DNA from: Streptomyces sp. SolWspMP-5a-2
GTDB taxonomy: Bacteria; Actinomycetota; Actinomycetes; Streptomycetales; Streptomycetaceae
Assembly: GCF_900091845.1 (NCBI RefSeq)
Contig: NZ_FMCI01000021.1
Location: forward strand, 1-41,680
Length of the DNA stretch: 41,680 nucleotides
Direction of reading: 5' to 3'
Shown here: one piece after another, positions 15,770 to 23,685 of the stretch
Layout of the letters: each line of letters opens with the position of its first letter
Numbering within the stretch: position 1 is the stretch's first letter
Notes under the pieces: model-generated
Database searches by the model: none
What the model saw: the letters and a program-made list of their open reading frames with translations, nothing else
Told to the model about the DNA's origin: nothing
Translations under genes and position numbers: made by a program

Positions 15770-17527
15770 GTGACGGTGCTGAGGGGCGCGCGGGAGCGCC
15801 GGGTGCGGACGGGCGGCATCGAGCTGTGCGTGGCCGAACTGGGCGAACCGGGGCGGCCGGTGGTGGTGCTGGTGCACGGCTATCCGGACAGCAAGGAGGT
15901 CTGGTCGGAGGTGGCGGCCCGGCTGGCCGACCGCTTCCACGTGGTGCTGTACGACGTCCGCGGCCACGGCCGTTCCTCGGCGCCGAAGCCGTTGCGCGGC
16001 GGGTTCACCCTGGAGAAGCTGACCGACGACTTCCTGGCGGTGGCCGACGCGGTCAGTCCGGACCGTCCGGTGCACCTGGTCGGGCACGACTGGGGCTCGG
16101 TGCAGTCCTGGGAGTTCGTCACGGTCGAGCGCACCCGGGGCCGGATCGCGTCCTTCACCTCGATGTCGGGGCCGTCCCTCGACCACTTCGGGCACTGGAT
16201 CGACCGGCGGCTGCGCAGGCCCACCCCGCGCCGCGTCGGACAGCTCCTCGGCCAGGGCGCCAAGTCCTGGTACGTGTACCTGCTGCACACGCCCGCCCTG
16301 CCCGAACTGGCCTGGCGCGGCCCGCTCGGCAAGCGCTGGCCCGGCATCCTGGCACGGGTCGAGAAGGTGCCCGGCGGCCCCTACCCGACCTCCTCGCTGC
16401 CCGAGGACGCCGCGCACGGCGCCTGGCTGTACCGCGACAACGTCCGCGCCCGGCTGCGCAGGCCGCGCGCCGACGCCTACGCGCACGCGCCCGTGCAGCT
16501 CATCACGCCCCAGGGCGACGCGTTCCTGTCGGAGCACCTCTACGACGACCTGGAGCAGTGGGCGCCCGCGCTGGTCCGCCGTACCCTCCCGGCCAGGCAC
16601 TGGGTCCCGCGCACCCGGCCCGACCAGGTCTCCGCCTGGATCACGGACTTCGTCACCTCGGTGGAGTCCGGGCGCCCCGAGCCGCGGCCCACCGGGAGCA
16701 ACGGGCAGCGGTTCGGCGGGCAGTTGGTGCTGGTGACCGGCGCGGGCAGCGGTATCGGGCGGGCGACGGCGGTCGCGTTCGCGGAGGCGGGCGCGCGGGT
16801 GATCGCCGTCGACCGGGACGCGGAGTCGGCCGCCCGCACCGCCGAACTGTCGCGGCTGGTCGGCGCCGCCGGCGCCTGGGCCGAGACGGTGGACGTCTCC
16901 GACGAGACGGCCATGGAGAAGTTCGCCGAGCGCGTGCGCGCCGAACACGGCGTGGTGGACGTGCTGGTGAACAACGCGGGGATCGGCCTCTCCGGTTCCT
17001 TCCTCGACACCAGCGCGGAGGACTGGCGCCGGGTCCTGGACGTCAACCTCTGGGGTGTCATCCACGGCTGCCGTCTCTTCGGGCGGCAGATGGCCGAGCG
17101 CGGGCAGGGCGGCCACATCGTCAACACGGCGTCGGCGGCGGCGTTCCAGCCCTCCCGGCTGCTGCCCGCGTACAGCACCTCCAAAGCCGCGGTGCTGATG
17201 CTCAGCGAGTGCCTGCGCGCGGAGCTGGCGGGGCGCGGCATCGGGGTCAGCGCGATCTGCCCGGGGCTGGTCAACACCGGCATCACCGCCACCACCCGGT
17301 TCGCCGGGGCGGACGCGGAGGAGGAGAAGCGGCTCCAGAAGCGCTCGACGCGGCTGTACGGGCTGCGCAACTACCCGCCGGAGAAGGTCGCGGAGGCGAT
17401 CATGCGCGCGGTGGTGCGCAACGAGGCGGTCGTCCCGGTGACCCCCGAGGCCCGCGTCTCGAAGCTGATGGCGCGCTTCACGCCGGGTGCCCTGCGGGCG
17501 ATGGCGAGGCTGGACCCTTCGCGGTGA
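15770..17527 (+). CDS. Alpha/beta hydrolase-SDR fusion protein (EphD-like)
   Basis: This 585-residue protein joins two enzymes. The N-terminal alpha/beta hydrolase (about 1-300) has the oxyanion HGYPD motif, the DVRGHGRSS turn and the nucleophile elbow GHDWGS (Asp107), as in epoxide hydrolases. The C-terminal SDR (about 315-585) has the cofactor motif TGAGSGIGRA, NNAGIG and the catalytic Y-x3-K (Tyr468, Lys472 in YSTSKAA). The same architecture is known from mycobacterial EphD, implicated in mycolate lipid metabolism; the Streptomyces substrate is unknown. The GTG at 15770 follows GGAGGAGA very closely. GTG 15776 would give better spacing, so the first two residues are uncertain. It is transcribed alone. 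Confidence 0.9.
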   Translation: MTVLRGARERRVRTGGIELCVAELGEPGRPVVVLVHGYPDSKEVWSEVAARLADRFHVVLYDVRGHGRSSAPKPLRGGFTLEKLTDDFLAVADAVSPDRPVHLVGHDWGSVQSWEFVTVERTRGRIASFTSMSGPSLDHFGHWIDRRLRRPTPRRVGQLLGQGAKSWYVYLLHTPALPELAWRGPLGKRWPGILARVEKVPGGPYPTSSLPEDAAHGAWLYRDNVRARLRRPRADAYAHAPVQLITPQGDAFLSEHLYDDLEQWAPALVRRTLPARHWVPRTRPDQVSAWITDFVTSVESGRPEPRPTGSNGQRFGGQLVLVTGAGSGIGRATAVAFAEAGARVIAVDRDAESAARTAELSRLVGAAGAWAETVDVSDETAMEKFAERVRAEHGVVDVLVNNAGIGLSGSFLDTSAEDWRRVLDVNLWGVIHGCRLFGRQMAERGQGGHIVNTASAAAFQPSRLLPAYSTSKAAVLMLSECLRAELAGRGIGVSAICPGLVNTGITATTRFAGADAEEEKRLQKRSTRLYGLRNYPPEKVAEAIMRAVVRNEAVVPVTPEARVSKLMARFTPGALRAMARLDPSR

Positions 17528-17902
17528 ACGGCGACCCCGGCCCCGGACTGTCTCCTGACGACGAGCCCCCAAGGGCGCTCGGTGGGGTTCGAGTTGCGGG
17601 CCCGGGGGTTGTTGAGGCGGCGTCCCACCGGGGCAACACGGGCCGTGGACAGCCCGGTCGGGCCGGAACACGCGGCGGCTTTCTCGGTCCGGCCTTCGAA
17701 CGCGCGGTGCGGGCAGTCGCGTTGGAGCGACTTGACGCAAGTCACGCCAGAACAGATGATCTTGACGAAATCCCCTGAATCGGCAGGCCAGTTGTCCACA
17801 GTTTCGCCAAATCAGCTGTGGATAACCGCACTTGGCTGTGGATCAAACATCCGAGACAAAATCGATCGCGTGACACGCGTCTCTCCCGGCACCCTGGAGG
17901 GC
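17528..17902. promoter_or_regulatory. Spacer with three DnaA boxes upstream of kptA
   Basis: A possible terminator, CGAGCCCC (17562-17569) with GGGGTTCG (17584-17591), follows the EphD-like gene. Three DnaA boxes sit within 54 bases: TTGTCCACA (17792-17800, perfect), inverted TTATCCACA (17817-17825) and inverted TGATCCACA (17837-17845, one mismatch). No gene was recognised in the spacer. Confidence 0.7.
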
Positions 17903-18451
17903 ATGGACGAGCGACGCGCCGTGAAGGTGTCGAAGTACCTGTCGAAGCATCTGCGGCACCAGCCGGAACGGATCGGGCTCACCCTCGACGAGGGCGGCTG
18001 GGTCGAGATCGACACGCTGCTCGCGGCGGTGGAGTCCCGCGGGTTCCGTCTCACCCGCGAGGAGCTGGACCACGTCGTCGCGACCAACGACAAGCAGCGC
18101 TTCGCCGTGGAGGGCACCCGCATCCGGGCCAGCCAGGGCCACAGCGTCGACGTCGACCTCGGACTCGCCCGTGCGACCCCGCCGCCGTACCTGTACCACG
18201 GCACCGTGGCGCCGTACCTGGACGCGATCCGCGCGGAGGGGCTGCGGCCGATGGACCGGCACGACGTGCACCTCTCGGCCGACCGCGAGACGGCGACCCG
18301 GGTGGGCGCCCGCCGCGGACGGCCCGTGGTGCTCTCCGTGGACACGGGCGCCATGCACCGCGACGGCCACGTCTTCCAGGTCAGCGCCAACGGCGTCTGG
18401 CTCACCCGCTCCGTCCCGGCGCGCTACCTGCGGTTCCCGGCCGCGCACTGA
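17903..18451 (+). CDS. kptA: RNA 2'-phosphotransferase (Tpt1/KptA family)
   Basis: The 182-residue protein matches the KptA family over its whole length. It opens with VSKYLSKHLRHQPERIGLTLDEGGWVEID and contains GTRIRASQGHS, the YLYHGT motif and the HLSADRETA region. The catalytic Arg-His-Arg-Arg set is probably Arg18, His19, Arg75 and Arg128. Family members remove an internal RNA 2'-phosphate using NAD+, making ADP-ribose 1''-2'' cyclic phosphate. In eukaryotes this completes tRNA splicing; bacterial substrates are not established. The ATG at 17903 matches the usual family start, but GTG 17870 is an in-frame alternative. It lies downstream of a DnaA-box cluster and is probably monocistronic. 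Confidence 0.92.
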   Translation: MDERRAVKVSKYLSKHLRHQPERIGLTLDEGGWVEIDTLLAAVESRGFRLTREELDHVVATNDKQRFAVEGTRIRASQGHSVDVDLGLARATPPPYLYHGTVAPYLDAIRAEGLRPMDRHDVHLSADRETATRVGARRGRPVVLSVDTGAMHRDGHVFQVSANGVWLTRSVPARYLRFPAAH

Positions 18452-18561
18452 CGGGCGGGGCAGCGGCCGGGGTCGTGGATCGCCGGAAGGTGCCTCCGAG
18501 CGGCGGCAGCTCCGGACGGGGGCATCGAGCGATGGCCGTCCGGGCGGACGACATCAAGCGG

Positions 18562-18686
18562 CGGTCGCTCCAGGGGGCGGCCTGACGGCGGGGGTCGCTC
18601 CGGGCGGGAGCCTCTACCGGCGGTCGCTCCAGGAGGCGGCCTGACGGCGGGGGTAACTCCGAGCGGGGGCCTCAAGCGGCGGTCGG
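18562..18686. repeat. 59-bp direct repeat, two copies plus a fragment
   Basis: The unit beginning CGGTCGCTCC starts at 18562 and 18621, with a short third start (CGGTCGG) at 18680. The two full copies differ at only a few positions and share GGCGGCCTGACGGCGGGGGT. A more diverged copy may lie just before 18562. The array runs directly into the parS site at 18688 and appears noncoding. Confidence 0.85.
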
Positions 18687-18687
18687 T

Positions 18688-18701
18688 GTTTCACGTGAAA
18701 C
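18688..18701. other. parS site, perfect match
   Basis: GTTTCACGTGAAAC is the exact 14-bp Streptomyces parS palindrome, extended by a matching G-T and A-C pair on each side. It should bind ParB for origin-region segregation. It lies 26 bases before the oxidoreductase start, partly inside that gene's promoter region. Confidence 0.92.
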
Positions 18702-18714
18702 ACGGTCGGCCGCA

Positions 18715-18720
18715 TAGTCT
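18715..18720 (+). promoter_or_regulatory. -10 element of a probable leaderless transcript
   Basis: TAGTCT is placed six bases before the ATG at 18727 and there is no ribosome-binding site, so transcription and translation probably start together. The -35 region would fall in or next to the parS site, so ParB could interfere with polymerase here. Confidence 0.55.
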
Positions 18721-18726
18721 CGGACC

Positions 18727-19632
18727 ATGAGCCTGCGTCTGAGCACCGTGATCCTCCCCTACCGCCGCTGGCAGGAGGGCTCGCGCGCGGCCTGGCAGCG
18801 CGCGGAGCAGCTCGGCTTCCACACCGGCTACACCTACGACCACCTCTCCTGGCGCACCTTCCGGGACGGCCCCTGGTTCGGCGCCGTACCGACCCTCACC
18901 GCCGCCGCGGCCGTCACCGACCGGCTGCGCCTGGGCACGCTGGTGACCTCGCCGAACTTCCGCCACCCGGTGACCCTCGCCAAGGAGCTGATCTCCCTGG
19001 ACGACATCTCCGGCGGACGCGTCACCCTCGGCGTGGGGGCGGGCGGCACCGGCTTCGACGCCACCGTTCTCGGCCAGGAACCGTGGACCCCGCGGGAGCG
19101 GGCCGACCGGTTCGCCGAGTTCGTTCCGCTGCTCGACCGGCTGCTGAGCGAGGACGCGGTGACGTACGCGGGGGACCACTACTCGGCCCACGAGGCCCGC
19201 AACATCCCCGGCTGCGTGCAGCGGCCCCGGCTGCCCTTCGCGGTGGCCGCGACCGGACCGCGCGGCATGCGGCTCGCCGCCCGCTACGGACAGGCGTGGG
19301 TGACCACCGGGGACCCCGCCCTGTACGAGGAGGGCACTCCCGAGCAGTCGCTCCGGGCCGTCCGCGGGCAGATCGAGAAGCTCGCCGTCGCCTGCGCGGA
19401 GGTCGGGCGGGAGGCCGCCGACCCGGAGCGCGTCCTGCTCACCGGGTTCACCCCGGAGCGCGCGCGGCCGCTGGAGTCGGTCGACGCCTTCGTGGACTTC
19501 GCCGGGCGGTACCGGGAGCTGGGGATCACCGAGATCGTCGTCCACTGGCCGATCCCGGACTCGGACTTCGCCACCGACGAGAAGGTCTTCGAGCGGATCG
19601 CCCAGGAGGCCCTGCCCCAGCTCGGCGGCTAG
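18727..19632 (+). CDS. LLM-class flavin (F420 or FMN)-dependent oxidoreductase
   Basis: This 301-residue luciferase-like TIM-barrel protein has the N-terminal strand [12 protein letters not shown], the [17 protein letters not shown] region binding the cofactor, [20 protein letters not shown] and the [17 protein letters not shown] phosphate-binding segment. These features are typical of F420-dependent enzymes in actinobacteria, but FMN cannot be excluded. The substrate is unknown. The start at 18727 is supported by a leaderless -10 element and the conserved N-terminal strand. It is followed by a 26-bp tandem repeat and a HAD phosphatase gene. Confidence 0.9.
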   Translation: MSLRLSTVILPYRRWQEGSRAAWQRAEQLGFHTGYTYDHLSWRTFRDGPWFGAVPTLTAAAAVTDRLRLGTLVTSPNFRHPVTLAKELISLDDISGGRVTLGVGAGGTGFDATVLGQEPWTPRERADRFAEFVPLLDRLLSEDAVTYAGDHYSAHEARNIPGCVQRPRLPFAVAATGPRGMRLAARYGQAWVTTGDPALYEEGTPEQSLRAVRGQIEKLAVACAEVGREAADPERVLLTGFTPERARPLESVDAFVDFAGRYRELGITEIVVHWPIPDSDFATDEKVFERIAQEALPQLGG

Positions 19633-19665
19633 CCCCCCGGGGGGGGGAAAGCCGGTCGGGAGGGT

Positions 19666-19765
19666 GGGCCGCCGTCCTTTCGGTGGCGGGTGGGCCGTCG
19701 TCTTTTCGGCAGTGGGTGGGCCGCCGTCCTTCCGGTGGGGTGCGGACCGTCGGCCCTCCGGTGGA
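19666..19765. repeat. 26-bp degenerate tandem repeat, four copies
   Basis: Copies of a unit beginning GGGCCGCCGTCCTT start at 19666, 19692, 19718 and 19744, exactly 26 bases apart. The fourth is the most diverged. The array follows a G/C run at 19633-19648 that could fold with the preceding CCCCCC as a terminator. It is probably noncoding. Confidence 0.8.
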
Positions 19766-19910
19766 GGCCCGTCGGTGCCTGGGATTCCTGGGCGCAGGCG
19801 GGCTGTGGCGCCCCGCGGCTCCCTCGCGGCGGACCGTCGCCGGGGGCGGTAATCACTCACTTGTGCGGGCTCGTGCACGGTCGTGCGGACATGTGCGGGA
19901 GAATGACCGG

Positions 19911-20780
19911 GTGACCTCAGCGACCCGAGAGACCGAGAGCCCCGCCGCCGCCCTGCCGCCGCGGCTGATCGCCACCGATCTGGACGGCACCCTGCTGCGG
20001 GACGACAAGTCGGTCTCCCCCCGCACGGTCGCCGCCCTCGCCGCCGCCGAGGAGGTGGGCATCGAGGTCTTCTTCGTCACCGGCCGCCCCGCCCGCTGGA
20101 TGGACGTGGTCAGCGACCACGTGCACGGCCACGGCCTGGCCATCTGCGGCAACGGCGCCGCCGTCGTCGACCTGCACGGCGGCCCCGGCGCCCACCGCTT
20201 CGTGAAGGTGCGCGACCTGGCCAGGGAGAACGCGCTGGACGCCGTCCGGCTGCTGCGCGACGCGGCGCCCGGCACCGTGTACGCCGTCGAGCAGACCTAC
20301 GGCTTCTACCAGGAGCCCGCGTACCCCAAGATGCACCTGGAGATACCGGACAGCCTCGCCCCGGCCGAGGAGCTGCTCGCGCCGGACGCGCCCGGGGCGG
20401 GCGAGCCCGTGCTGAAGATCCTCGCCTTCCACCCGACGATCGACCCGGACGCCTTCCTCACCCTGGCCCGCCTCGCCATCGGCGACCGCGCCAACGTCAC
20501 CCGCTCCAGCCCCAGCGCCCTGCTGGAGATCAGCGGTCCGGGCGTCTCCAAGGCCAGCACGCTCGCCCTGAGCTGCGCCGAGCGCGGTATCGCGCACACC
20601 GAGGTCGTCGCCTTCGGGGACATGCCCAACGACGTGGAGATGCTCACCTGGGCGGGCCGCTCGTACGCCATGGGCAACGCCCACCCCGACGTGATCGCCG
20701 CGGCCTCCGGCCGGACCGTCGCCAACAACGACGACGGCGTGGCCGTGGTCATCGAGCGGCTCCTCGCCGAACACGGCTGA
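19911..20780 (+). CDS. HAD-superfamily phosphatase, Cof type (second copy)
   Basis: The 289-residue protein has the same motif layout as the HAD enzyme at 10612: motif I TDLDGTLL (Asp23, Asp25), motif II FVTGRP, Lys in VSKASTLAL and motif [13 protein letters not shown]. The large C2-type cap lies between about residues 95 and 210. It is a cytoplasmic phosphatase of unknown substrate. GTG 19911 is preferred, with GAGAAT six bases upstream as a possible leaderless -10. GTG 19893, six codons upstream, is possible. The gene ends only 13 bases from the convergent M23 peptidase gene. Confidence 0.88.
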   Translation: MTSATRETESPAAALPPRLIATDLDGTLLRDDKSVSPRTVAALAAAEEVGIEVFFVTGRPARWMDVVSDHVHGHGLAICGNGAAVVDLHGGPGAHRFVKVRDLARENALDAVRLLRDAAPGTVYAVEQTYGFYQEPAYPKMHLEIPDSLAPAEELLAPDAPGAGEPVLKILAFHPTIDPDAFLTLARLAIGDRANVTRSSPSALLEISGPGVSKASTLALSCAERGIAHTEVVAFGDMPNDVEMLTWAGRSYAMGNAHPDVIAAASGRTVANNDDGVAVVIERLLAEHG

Positions 20781-20793
20781 TCCCGGCCGCCCC

Positions 20794-21516
20794 TCACCGC
20801 CCGGACCCGTCGAGCCGCACCCCGCGCGCCTCCAGCCACGGCAGCGGGTCCACCGCCGAGCCGTACTCCGGGGTGCCCCGCACCTCGAAGTGCAGGTGCG
20901 GTCCGGTGGAGTTGCCGGTGGTGCCCGACTGGCCGATCCACTGTCCGGCGGCGACCCGGTCGCCCCGGTCGACGGTGACGGCGGCGAGGTGCGCGTACTG
21001 CGTGCAGACACCGCCCTGGTGCCGGACCACCACCTCGATCCCGAAGGCGCCCCGGCAGGACACCCGCACCACCCGGCCCGCGCCGACCGCCCGCACCGGC
21101 GTACCGATCGGCACCGCGAAGTCCTGCCCGGTGTGGTGCCGCGCCCACCGTTCGCCGCCGCTGCCGAACCCCGCGGAGAGGTCGTACGACTCCACCGGCG
21201 CCACCCACGCCGCCGCCGACCGCTCCCCGGGCTGGTCGAGCCGGACCGCGCCCCGGCAGGCACCGGCCGCGACCGAGGCGTCCGCCCTGCTCTGCAACTG
21301 GTCGCGCGCCGCGTCGAGTTCGCGCCGTACCGTCTCCTGCCGTCCCCGGTCGTCCTGGCGGGCGGCCACCGCGGACTCCGCGTAGAGCCGGGCCACCCGC
21401 GCGCTGACGTCCGAGCCGCTGCCCGCGCCGCCGCCGTCGTCGGGACGGACCGCGAGCACCACACAGGCGCAGATCAGAACCGGAACGAGCAGCGGGTGGC
21501 GGCGATATGAGCGCAT
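20794..21516 (-). CDS. M23-family peptidase (LytM-like), exported
   Basis: The 240-residue protein starts with a basic n-region (MRSYRRH) and one hydrophobic segment (PLLVPVLICACVVLAV), acting as a signal peptide or anchor. A helical region (about 40-80) precedes the LytM domain. Zinc-binding motifs are complete: HTGQDFAVP (H-x3-D) near residue 140 and HLHFE near residue 212, with a conserved THS-like QYAHLA between them. The domain should cleave peptidoglycan cross-bridges outside the cell. The ATG at 21516 is chosen because it directly precedes the signal sequence; an upstream extension lacks export features. It is convergent with the HAD gene. Confidence 0.9.
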   Translation of the reverse strand: MRSYRRHPLLVPVLICACVVLAVRPDDGGGAGSGSDVSARVARLYAESAVAARQDDRGRQETVRRELDAARDQLQSRADASVAAGACRGAVRLDQPGERSAAAWVAPVESYDLSAGFGSGGERWARHHTGQDFAVPIGTPVRAVGAGRVVRVSCRGAFGIEVVVRHQGGVCTQYAHLAAVTVDRGDRVAAGQWIGQSGTTGNSTGPHLHFEVRGTPEYGSAVDPLPWLEARGVRLDGSGR

Positions 21517-21870
21517 GTCAGCGATCCTGACCCGGCCCCGCGCCCCGGTCCTGTTCAAGGGGTGCGCCCGGGGGACACGCTGCTGCGGACGGGTCACGGC
21601 GCCCCACCGCGCGCGACACCTCCCGCAACACGACGGCACACCGGCCCCGACAACGCCCGGACCGCGACGGCACACGGCCCATGACGACTCGGCCCACGAC
21701 GACTCCCGGCCCACGACGGCACACCACCCGCGACAACTCCGGGAGGACGGCCGCGGTCCCGCCACGGTCACGGTCGCGGCCCGGCCACGGTCACGGCCAC
21801 CCCGCCACGGTCACGCCGTCGGGGCCGCGCCATCGCCGCCGTGGTCGCGGTCACGCCGTCACGGTGGGGC
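21517..21870. other. Spacer with low-complexity ACGG/CACGG-rich sequence
   Basis: This 354-bp region lies between the M23 gene and the end of the histidine kinase gene, both on the minus strand. It holds irregular repeats of CGACGGCACAC and CCACGGTCACGG and no credible gene. The M23 promoter should lie here but was not recognised. Confidence 0.5.
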
Positions 21871-23553
21871 TCAGTACGGTGCCTGCCACACCACCGTGGT
21901 GCCGCCGCCGCTCCCGCCGTCGCCCGGCCCGTAACGGCTCTCGCCGCCCAGCGACTCCGCGCGCCGCCGCAGGTTCTCCAGGCCGCTGCGCCGACCGCCC
22001 TCCGGGATGCCGACGCCGTCGTCCACGACCGTCAGCCGCACCCCGGGCCGCCCGTCGGGCAGGGTCGCCGCCGCGTCGACGACGACCTCCGCCCGGGAGG
22101 CACCGGCGTGCCGGAAGACGTTGGACAGCGCCTCACGCAGCGCGGCGACGAGGTTCTTGCCGGTCAGGTCGCCCACGGCGGTGTCGAGCGGCCCCACGAA
22201 CCGGTGGCCGGGCGTGAAGCCGAGCGGCACCGCGGCCATGGCGATCTCCCGCAGCACCCGCTCCCGCAGCCCCGACGGCGCCTCGGCGGACCCCTGGTGC
22301 AGCGCGAAGATCGCGGTGCGGATCTCCTGGATGGTGACGTCCAGCTCCCCCACCGCCCGTCCCACGCCGTCGCGGACCTCGGGCGCCACCGCACCCCGCT
22401 GCGCGCCCTCCAGCATCAGCCCGGTGCCGAACAGCCGCTGGATCACCAGGTCGTGCAGGTCCCGGGCGATCCGGTCGCGGTCCTCGAACACGGCGAGCCG
22501 CTCCCGGTCCCGCTGCGCCTCCGCCATCATCAGGGCAAGCGCCGCCTGCGAGGCGAACTGCGTCCCGAGCGTGCGCTCGGCCTCCGTGAACGGCCGCCCA
22601 CCGGGCGCCCTCGGGGTGACGAGAGCGCCCAGCACCCGCCCCCCGCTGCACAGCGGCAGCATCATCACCGGGCCGTAGCCGCGCGCGGGCCCGGTCCTGG
22701 TGCGCGCGTCGGTCGCCGGGTCGTCCACGAACACGGCCCGCCCCGCGCGGAGTTCGCGGACGAACCCGTTCTCCGCGGGCACCACGGTGCCCAGCGTGCC
22801 CGGCGGCAGCTCTCCGGCCACCGCGACGATCTCCAGGCCGCCCTCGGCGGGCAGCAGCACGATCCCGGCCGCCGCCCGGGACAGCCGCCAGGTCTGTTCC
22901 GCGACGACCTGGAGCGCCTCGTCCGCGTCCCCGCCGGAGAGCAGCGCGGTGGTGACCGCGACCGACCCGTCGATCCACCGCTCACGCTGCTGGGCTGCCT
23001 CGTAGAGCCGGGCGTTGCCGACGGCGATCCCGGCCTCGGCGGCCAGCACCCGCACCAGGTCGACATCGTCGTCGTCGAACGGTTCGCCCCCGCGCTTCTC
23101 CGTCAGGTACAGGGTGCCGAAGACCTCGCCCTGGACCCGGACGGGCAGGCCGAGGAAGGTGTCCATCGGGGGATGGTGGGCGGGGAGGCCGCCGGAGCGG
23201 GGGTCGGCCGCGAGGTCGGTGAGCCGGACCGGCCCCGGTTCCCCGGCCAGGGCGCCGAGCAGGCCGCTGCGGCCGTCCGGCAGCCGCCCGATCCGGCGGG
23301 TGGTGGCCGGGTCGACGCCGTGGTGGACGAAGTCGGTGAGTCCGTCGCCGTCCTCGTCCATGACGCCGATGGCCGCGTACCGGGCGCCGGTCAGCTGTGC
23401 CGCCGTCGCGCAGATCCGCTCCAGCGTGGCGTGGAGTTCGAGCCCGCTGCCGACGGAACGCATCGCGTCCAGCAGCCGCGTCAGCCGAGCGCCCGGTCCG
23501 GCGGACGGGGGTCCCGGGGGCGGCGGGGACGGAGGCGACGGGTCCGGGGACAT
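21871..23553 (-). CDS. DevS-like GAF-domain sensor histidine kinase
   Basis: This 560-residue cytoplasmic kinase has two GAF domains (about 38-185 and 200-345), a HisKA_3 dimerisation segment with the phosphoacceptor His367 (RIARDLHDLVIQRLFGTG) and a C-terminal HATPase_c domain (VDDGVGIPEGG). GAF1 contains HPPMDTFLGLPVRV and GTLYLTEK. His127 and Tyr149 in it are 22 residues apart, as are the heme-ligand His149 and distal Tyr171 of mycobacterial DevS (recalled numbering). An oxygen, NO or CO heme sensor is therefore plausible. No response regulator lies next to it. It sits directly downstream of cydDC, suggesting a link to low-oxygen respiration. ATG 23553 is supported by a leaderless -10 element. 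Confidence 0.88.
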   Translation of the reverse strand: MSPDPSPPSPPPPGPPSAGPGARLTRLLDAMRSVGSGLELHATLERICATAAQLTGARYAAIGVMDEDGDGLTDFVHHGVDPATTRRIGRLPDGRSGLLGALAGEPGPVRLTDLAADPRSGGLPAHHPPMDTFLGLPVRVQGEVFGTLYLTEKRGGEPFDDDDVDLVRVLAAEAGIAVGNARLYEAAQQRERWIDGSVAVTTALLSGGDADEALQVVAEQTWRLSRAAAGIVLLPAEGGLEIVAVAGELPPGTLGTVVPAENGFVRELRAGRAVFVDDPATDARTRTGPARGYGPVMMLPLCSGGRVLGALVTPRAPGGRPFTEAERTLGTQFASQAALALMMAEAQRDRERLAVFEDRDRIARDLHDLVIQRLFGTGLMLEGAQRGAVAPEVRDGVGRAVGELDVTIQEIRTAIFALHQGSAEAPSGLRERVLREIAMAAVPLGFTPGHRFVGPLDTAVGDLTGKNLVAALREALSNVFRHAGASRAEVVVDAAATLPDGRPGVRLTVVDDGVGIPEGGRRSGLENLRRRAESLGGESRYGPGDGGSGGGTTVVWQAPY

Positions 23554-23559
23554 GGACCG

Positions 23560-23565
23560 AGCGTA
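23560..23565 (-). promoter_or_regulatory. -10 element of a probable leaderless kinase transcript
   Basis: On the minus strand TACGCT lies six bases before the kinase ATG. GGGAG is too far upstream to be the ribosome-binding site. The kinase can therefore be transcribed independently of cydDC, whose stop lies 132 bases upstream. Confidence 0.5.
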
Positions 23566-23685
23566 GTAACTCCCTTTTGTCCGGGAAAGTCGAGCCGCCC
23601 GCACGGGGGCGCCCCCGGCCCTCCCTCGCCCGGCGCCCCGGCCCTCCCCCGGACGTCCGCCGCCCGGCACCCCGCCCGGCTCGCG

